A stretch of DNA of 64,000 nt from Hirsutella rhossiliensis. Its lineage: Eukaryota; Ascomycota; Sordariomycetes; Hypocreales; Ophiocordycipitaceae. The position numbers were made by a program, and so were the translations under genes. How positions within the stretch are numbered: the stretch's first letter is position 1; every line of letters begins with the position of its first letter. The notes below the pieces were generated by a model. The model saw only the letters and a program-made list of their open reading frames with translations. It made no database searches and had not been told where the DNA came from. This document shows positions 58,281 to 64,000 of the stretch, piece after piece. The stretch is from NCBI RefSeq assembly GCF_020360975.1, contig NW_025408669.1:434001-498000 (forward strand), in the 5' to 3' direction.

Positions 58281-58559
58281 ATTATAGCTAGGCCTATAAT
58301 CTAAGGATAGTCTCTATAGGTATATATAGCTACCTACTTTTACTCCTTTAGATAAATAGCTCGATAGCTTTTAATATATTATAGATCTTTATTACGATTC
58401 TATCTCTAATTCTAATTACCTAGTTATAGTCTACGGTCTATAACCTTAGACTTATTACTAACGTAATATACTTATTATTACTTAGACCACGCCCTATTAT
58501 ATCTACTAATATAAACCCCTCGATAGGTTTATCCCTTAAGAATAACACCGGTCGTTATA
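58281..58559 (+). repeat. LTR of gypsy I (copy H2, 3' or solo LTR)
   Basis: Direct match to 36323-36596, ending in the same GTCGTTATA. If it is the 3' LTR of gypsy I, most of that element's pol is missing between 56467 and 58280; otherwise it is a solo LTR. Confidence 0.6.
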
Positions 58560-61500
58560 CTAAGGTAAAGGATTAGCTAAATACTTATTTAAGGCGGGGT
58601 TCTTCTTAGGTTTTAATCTACCCTTACTACTAAGTAAAAGGCTATTATAATAAATCCTAGCTCGCGGCTAGTATCGATTTATAAGAATAATAGCTATTAT
58701 AAGTTAAAATAGTATAGCTATATTAATTCTATAAAAGTATTTATAATATCTTAAAAAGCTTATTCCTTTATTAAGGACGGTTAGTATATTACCTTAAAGG
58801 TATATCTATTCCTTACTAATTATATAAGTAGTACTTAACTATCTTATACTTCCTTAAGTATTATTATTTTCTAAACTTAAAGCGCTTTTACCTTTTAAAA
58901 AAAGTAAGCTACTAAGTACTATAGCTAGTTAACTAAGCTAAGCTACTTTTTTAGTACCTATAAGGTATTTAGAAACCTTATATCCTATAATACCTATACT
59001 TACTCTTTAATATTTATTAGGCTAATACTATTAACTTAAAATCCTAATAGTTTTATAAATAAGTAGCTTAAGAATAATTTTAATTTAGCTAAAGCTAGGT
59101 TATAGTCTATAAAAAGTTAAAAGATAGCTTAAAGGTAACGAATATAGTTATCTTTTATATCAAAGTATATTATAATATTATTAATATACTTAAAGTAATA
59201 TTCTATATATTCTTAAAGGATTTAGTTTATAAATTATTAAACGTATATAAGTAAGTTCTTATATCTTATTAAGGCTATTATTAGTCGTTCTAAGCCTTTA
59301 TAGCTAGTTACTATAAACCTTTCCTAATACTCCTTATAGATAAGGAACTAATAAAAGAAAGACCGAGCGTTTATAGCGGAAATAAAGTATTTCCCTTATA
59401 GCTTTTAGATTATATCTCCTTAAAGCGGTATTAAGTAAGCGTTTAAGATAGCTACGCTATTAAAAGCGGGTAGGTTTATTACTATTTAGTCCTTTTTATT
59501 ACTATATATAGTTCTCTAAACTATAACTATAAGGTAAGCGAACGGGGTTGCCTTTATAGCTTATTTTATATACCCCTTTTAATATAGGTCCTTATAGGTT
59601 TAGTCGATTAGCGCCTTATCTTTCTAGCTAAGTAGGTAAGCCTTAAAAGCTAGTTTTTATAAGTACTAATTTTCTACTAGTAGAATATATATATAATAGT
59701 TTAGGTAGACCTTAATAGTACCTTAGTCCTTTTATAGGGTTAGGAAGGAAGCGACTATATATTAGATCTTTTCTATTAACGTAGGGTCTTAATTATAGAT
59801 TTTAACGTCCTTTAAAGTAGTTATTTCTAAGAGGCTATAGTCTAGTAAAATCCTAATCTTATAGTTCGGAGTCTATTTATATATTTATAAAAAGAGTTCC
59901 CTTTTAATAGACTTAGGGCTTCCTTCTTCTAAGGTTTCTACTAATAAGTTAGTATCTTAGTATAGTTCGCTATATTCTATAATCTTTTATATAGCTAGCT
60001 CTTTAATTAAAGTTACCCTAGCTAGGGTTTCCTTAGGTAGGTCGATCTATAAAAACTATATTTTATTACTAAGGTCTATTAATACTCCTAAGTACTATCC
60101 TTTCTTATATTTAACGTAGTAAGTTATATTATTAACTACTATAACTAAAGTTATACTTTAGTTTAAGTTATAGGCTAATAATAAGTTTGTTAAAAAAAAT
60201 ACTAAGTTATAATCTCTTAGTATATCTTTAATTTATACTAGTAAGCGTTTTATCCTATATATAGGGATATTAATATCGGCTTAGTATATAACCTAATAAT
60301 AGATTATATAGCCTTATTAAGTTAATCGAGCTATAACTATTAAGTTACTATATAAGCTAATAGATATTATTCCTTTAAAGTTTAGGATATTAACTTTATT
60401 TAGTACTAAGAAATCTTATCTAAGTAAGATAAGGTCTAAACTACTTAGGCGCTAATAGTAAATTACCTAACCTTAAATCCTATTCTTTATTTCCTTAAGA
60501 TATTAATTATTAAGGTTACTTAACCCTTAGTTTAGCTTTTCCTTATACTAGATAGTAGGACCTACTAAGTTATATAAAGGGTTATATTATTAAAGTAGTT
60601 AAGCTAGTCTTCTTTAATTATAAAGTAGGCTATACTAAAGTCTATATATATATTTAATAGTTAGTTTAGGCCTTTTATTTTAAAGATAGATATCTAAGTA
60701 TATATAAACTTAGATAGTTTTATTAAATTTAATATTTCGGTTTATAGCGCTACTCTTATAGCTAGCTAGTTCCTTAGTATTCTAGGCTAACTACTTAGTC
60801 CTATAAGTTCTACTTTTATTATATTAAGAATAAATAAGATCTTATCTTTTATTTCTTTAGTTTCTTCTCCTACGTTAGCGGTAGTATCTTTATCTTTTAG
60901 CCCTTTATCCTAGGTAAATAAGATCTAGTTTTATATTTCTTAGGAAAGATATATCCTACCTTAGTCGTTCGTTAGTACCGCTTAAAGCTAATAAGTAAGG
61001 TTAATAATAATTAGGTTTTCTTAAAAGCCTTCTTTTAATTTTAGATCCTAAGGTTATAGTTTAGTTTAAGGACTAGTTAATTAGTTTAATACTAAGCCTA
61101 CGTTTACTTAATATAGATTATTCTATCTTAATATAGTTATTATATTTCCTTTCTATTAAAATTATCTTTATTTTTAAGGTTTTTAACTAATTAGTTAAGC
61201 TATAAATAAAATAAAGTTTACTATAATCTTATTCTTAGTTTTACGTAATCTACTTTATATATATCTTATTACTATATTACTTATCTTCCCTTATAACTTA
61301 ATCGTTAGCTTAGTCTTTAACTATAAAATAAGTTACTTATAGTTATTAATCTAAGTATTAAATAATTCTAAACTAATAAGTTAGTAAAATAATTCTTATA
61401 GTAATACGTTTAGTTATTAATAGACTAGTATAGTAAGGTGCTCCTTTAAGTAATATACTAATTTTACTATTTAATAGAGCTTTAAAATCTATTTATAGAA

Positions 61501-62654
61501 GGTAGCTTTATTTATAATATTAAAGGTAGTAAATCGTTTTATTTATAAAGATCTTAAAGCTACTTCTAGCTAAATAGTAAAGCGTTTTTATAGTTTAGTA
61601 TACTAAGCGGTATATCCTTAGTCTAAGGTATAAAGTATAGCTTAGTTAGATTTACTAAGATTATTAAAATACTATTTAATAGTAGTTCTATAAAGTAAGC
61701 TAAGGATTAATATCGCTAGTTTATTAGTATATTCCGGTCTATAAATAGCTACCTACTTTAAAGAGTTAATATATCGATTAACGCTTCTATATATAATTAT
61801 TTTCTTAGTTTCTTTAAAGATATTAAATATTATATTAAATAAGCTAGTAAAGTTAAACTTCCTTATATCTTTTAGTTTAATATATACTAAGGGTACTTAA
61901 GAAGGGTTTATAGTAGTATTATCCTTAGTTTCTCTTACTATAGCTCTTACTAATAGTCTTATAAGAGCTTCTTTTATAATTAAGCTTATTAGTTAGTTTA
62001 CTTAGGTTATTATTATAAACGTCTTACTAAAGGTAGTATTATTTAAAAGTTCTTTCTTATTTAAGTTATTATTATAGTTTAGCGAACTCCTAGGGCTTTA
62101 TCCCTTTAATAGTAGTAGTTAAAGTAAGGTAAAGGAAGCTATACTATATTAATTTCTATAAGGCTCTATTACTTATAGCTAATACTACCTTATTACTAGA
62201 ACGTATTCTAGGTTATTAATTTATTCTTATAGGCCTTAACGATTAGCTAAGTAAGCTAGTAAGTTATATTATAGAAGTTCCGCTCTTAATTCCTTTAAGC
62301 GTTATTCCTACTACTAAGGTAAACGATCTAGCTATCTTTTATTTTTATAGGAGCTTAATAGGAAGTATCCTAAAAAGAAGTATCTTTCTAACTACTAATA
62401 AAAGCTTTATATTACTTAAGCTTTAATATATTAAAGTTTTACTTTTATTTAAAGTTCCCTAAGTATTTCTTTTATAAAAAGAGATTAAGAAGCTAGTATT
62501 TATTAGTATATAAGTAAGAGCTTTCTTTTTAAGAAGATATTAAGGTCTATAAGTTAAGGTTAACTTATCCCTTTCCTTATTCTTTATCTTTTATTTTACT
62601 AAATATAAACCTTAGAAAAATAAATCGTTTAAGGAATTAAAATTACTATTATTT
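58560..62654. other. RIP-mutated transposon DNA, unassigned
   Basis: About 4 kb with the full RIP signature and no LTR pair, YxDD box or zinc knuckle that I could find. The minus strand between about 58900 and 60500 has longer coding-like runs, rich in Lys, Leu and Tyr, suggesting a decayed pol or transposase. Family not recognised. Confidence 0.4.
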
Positions 62655-64000
62655 ATTATATATTAGTCCCTTAGTATAGGGCTGGTACTTTAACTTAGCC
62701 GTTTACTTAAATCTAGTATAAGTCTAATAAGTAACTAAATAAACTAGCTACTATATAGAATTAAATATATTATATAAACTAGCTACTATATATTATTCCG
62801 CGCGTTAAATATTATAAGAAGGTAATAGCAATAAGCGTAGAATCGGGTAACTAATAAAGTAAGCGGAAAGACCGGTCGAACGAGTATAGGGTAGGATTTT
62901 GTCCGGAATTTATAACGAGCATATAAGGGGCCGAATAATATATTAAAAGAATAGCGTTGCAAAAGATACTTGCGAACTTATATATTCTATCTACTACTCC
63001 TAGGGAAATCCTTCGTCTTTTATAGACTATTGCTCGCCTACTAGTAGACTAATTAGTTAGCTTTCTAGCACATTCTATAGTACTTAAAAAGCTCTATCTA
63101 TAGTATATCTTCCTAACTTAGTAGGTAGTCTAATTATAGCGTGATGGTTAACGTAAGACTATGGGTTCTAGTATAAGTAGTGGATTTAACTAGAATGTTC
63201 TATGCCCTACCTATTCTCGTATCGCGGATATCCTCGGAACCGCTAGGCCAAAATAGGCAATAGAGTATTCGTTCTACTCGTAATTGACTTATGCATTTTA
63301 TGTATATTTTTGTTTATAGGGATGGGCTTATCCTAACCCGCCTTTCCTAGAGGAAGATATAGATATCTAGTAGAGGTCTTTGTCTTTTAAGGGTTATTCC
63401 CTTAGACTATATTATAGAGCCTCTTTTTACTAGCTTATTCTATAAAGCCTCCCTATACTTATTATTTCTTTATAATAGTAAAATAGGAATATAAGGGTAT
63501 ATTCTTATAAATATAAACTAGCTATTAGTTTTATAAGTTAAAGTAAGAGTAGTAATAACTATTTATATTCTTTTTTACTTAACTAAGATCTAGTCGGTTC
63601 TCTATCTTTTATATATACTATAGTAAGCGTAAGACCTTACTTAGGGCTTTAACTAAGTAATATCTTAACCTTATAATTATATAATAGTAGTATAGTATAT
63701 TAATAGTATTTCCTAGTATTTTCCTAAGGTAAGTATAGGTATTTCTTTATAATTTCCCTATTATATTCTTATAGTAAATTCTTAAGGAAATATTAGTATA
63801 ATCCCTTAGGATCTATTATTACTTAGGAAATAATAGTATATTCCCTATATAATATATCCTTATAGGAAATCTCTATAAAATATCTATATAATCCGCTTAG
63901 TTATTATTTATAGGATTTCTAGGTAATTTCCTAGAGTTTACTTAGTAGCTTTTAAGTTCCTTCTTTTATAAAGAGCTTTAAGCAGTTAAGGGTAACTTCC
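62655..64000 (-). repeat. Inverted repeat family L, copy 2 (interrupted; runs off the window)
   Basis: Reverse complement of 14428-15825. Interrupted by the insertion at 62813-63509. It provides the uninterrupted version of the site that carries the 772-bp insertion in copy 1. The repeat probably continues past 64000. Confidence 0.75.
62813..63509. mobile_element. Solo-LTR-like insertion, partly RIP-free
   Basis: The 697-bp segment begins TATAAGAA and ends TTCTTATA, an 8-bp terminal inverted repeat matching TGTAAGAA...TTCTTACA before RIP. It is flanked by AATAT on both sides (62808-62812 and 63510-63514). Copy 1 of repeat L (near 15670) shows the empty site. These are the marks of a solo LTR. 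The middle (63130-63370) keeps about 15 CpA/TpG sites in 250 bp, far more than its surroundings. I did not find another copy in the window. Confidence 0.6.

Noticed and set aside
58560..62654. Possible host gene in the unassigned right-hand region
   Set aside because: RIP density is as high as in the transposons and no reading frame or conserved domain was found.
63130..63200. Possible tRNA gene
   Set aside because: An A-box-like run is good, but anticodon loop and T arm do not fold into a standard cloverleaf. Kept only as part of a finding.

Overview
This window is a transposon graveyard from a filamentous ascomycete fungus, with one much younger retrotransposon inside it. Most of the sequence has almost no CpA or TpG dinucleotides (8 counted by hand in bases 1-1000, where well over 100 would be expected), while TpA is in large excess and CpG persists. 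That is the signature of repeat-induced point mutation (RIP), which is known from Pezizomycotina. I see no host gene, rRNA or convincing tRNA gene. The species cannot be named from this sequence.

Layout. (1) 447-13645 is a RIP-mutated Ty1/copia element on the minus strand (copia A). A complete RIP-mutated Ty3/gypsy element on the plus strand (gypsy B, 4904-11853) sits inside it. (2) 13651-16564 is a patchwork: an inverted repeat shared with the right end of the window, interrupted by a 772-bp insertion and by a captured copia fragment. (3) About 17000-35500 is a minus-strand chromodomain gypsy (gypsy J) split by two later insertions: the young element at 19359-25054 and gypsy G at 27532-35343. 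(4) 36323-37660 is a gypsy LTR plus gag (gypsy I). It is broken by a plus-strand copia (copia K, 37664-56090) that itself contains a minus-strand gypsy (gypsy C, 40390-52532). (5) 56092-56466 is a miniature LTR element that appears to share the copia primer site. (6) The rest is unassigned RIP-mutated repeat DNA, a second copy of the gypsy I LTR, and the second copy of the inverted repeat carrying a solo-LTR-like insertion.

The young element has normal dinucleotides, a 5-bp target duplication (AAGGT), LTRs of 188 and 189 bp that differ by one base in a C run, a polypurine tract, and a primer site complementary to its own LTR (Tf1/sushi-type self-priming). Its minus strand encodes gag (zinc knuckle), protease, reverse transcriptase, RNase H, integrase (D,D35E) and a chromodomain. 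The reading frame is broken at about fourteen places, apparently always by single-base indels. Nonsense mutations of the RIP type were not seen.

The most unusual theme is that gypsy elements B, C, G and probably J carry coding-like sequence on the strand opposite to pol, between pol and the 3' LTR, each preceded by a pyrimidine-rich leader. This suggests an accessory antisense gene in several fungal gypsy lineages. The proteins are unrecognised and RIP-damaged, so this is a lead rather than a conclusion.
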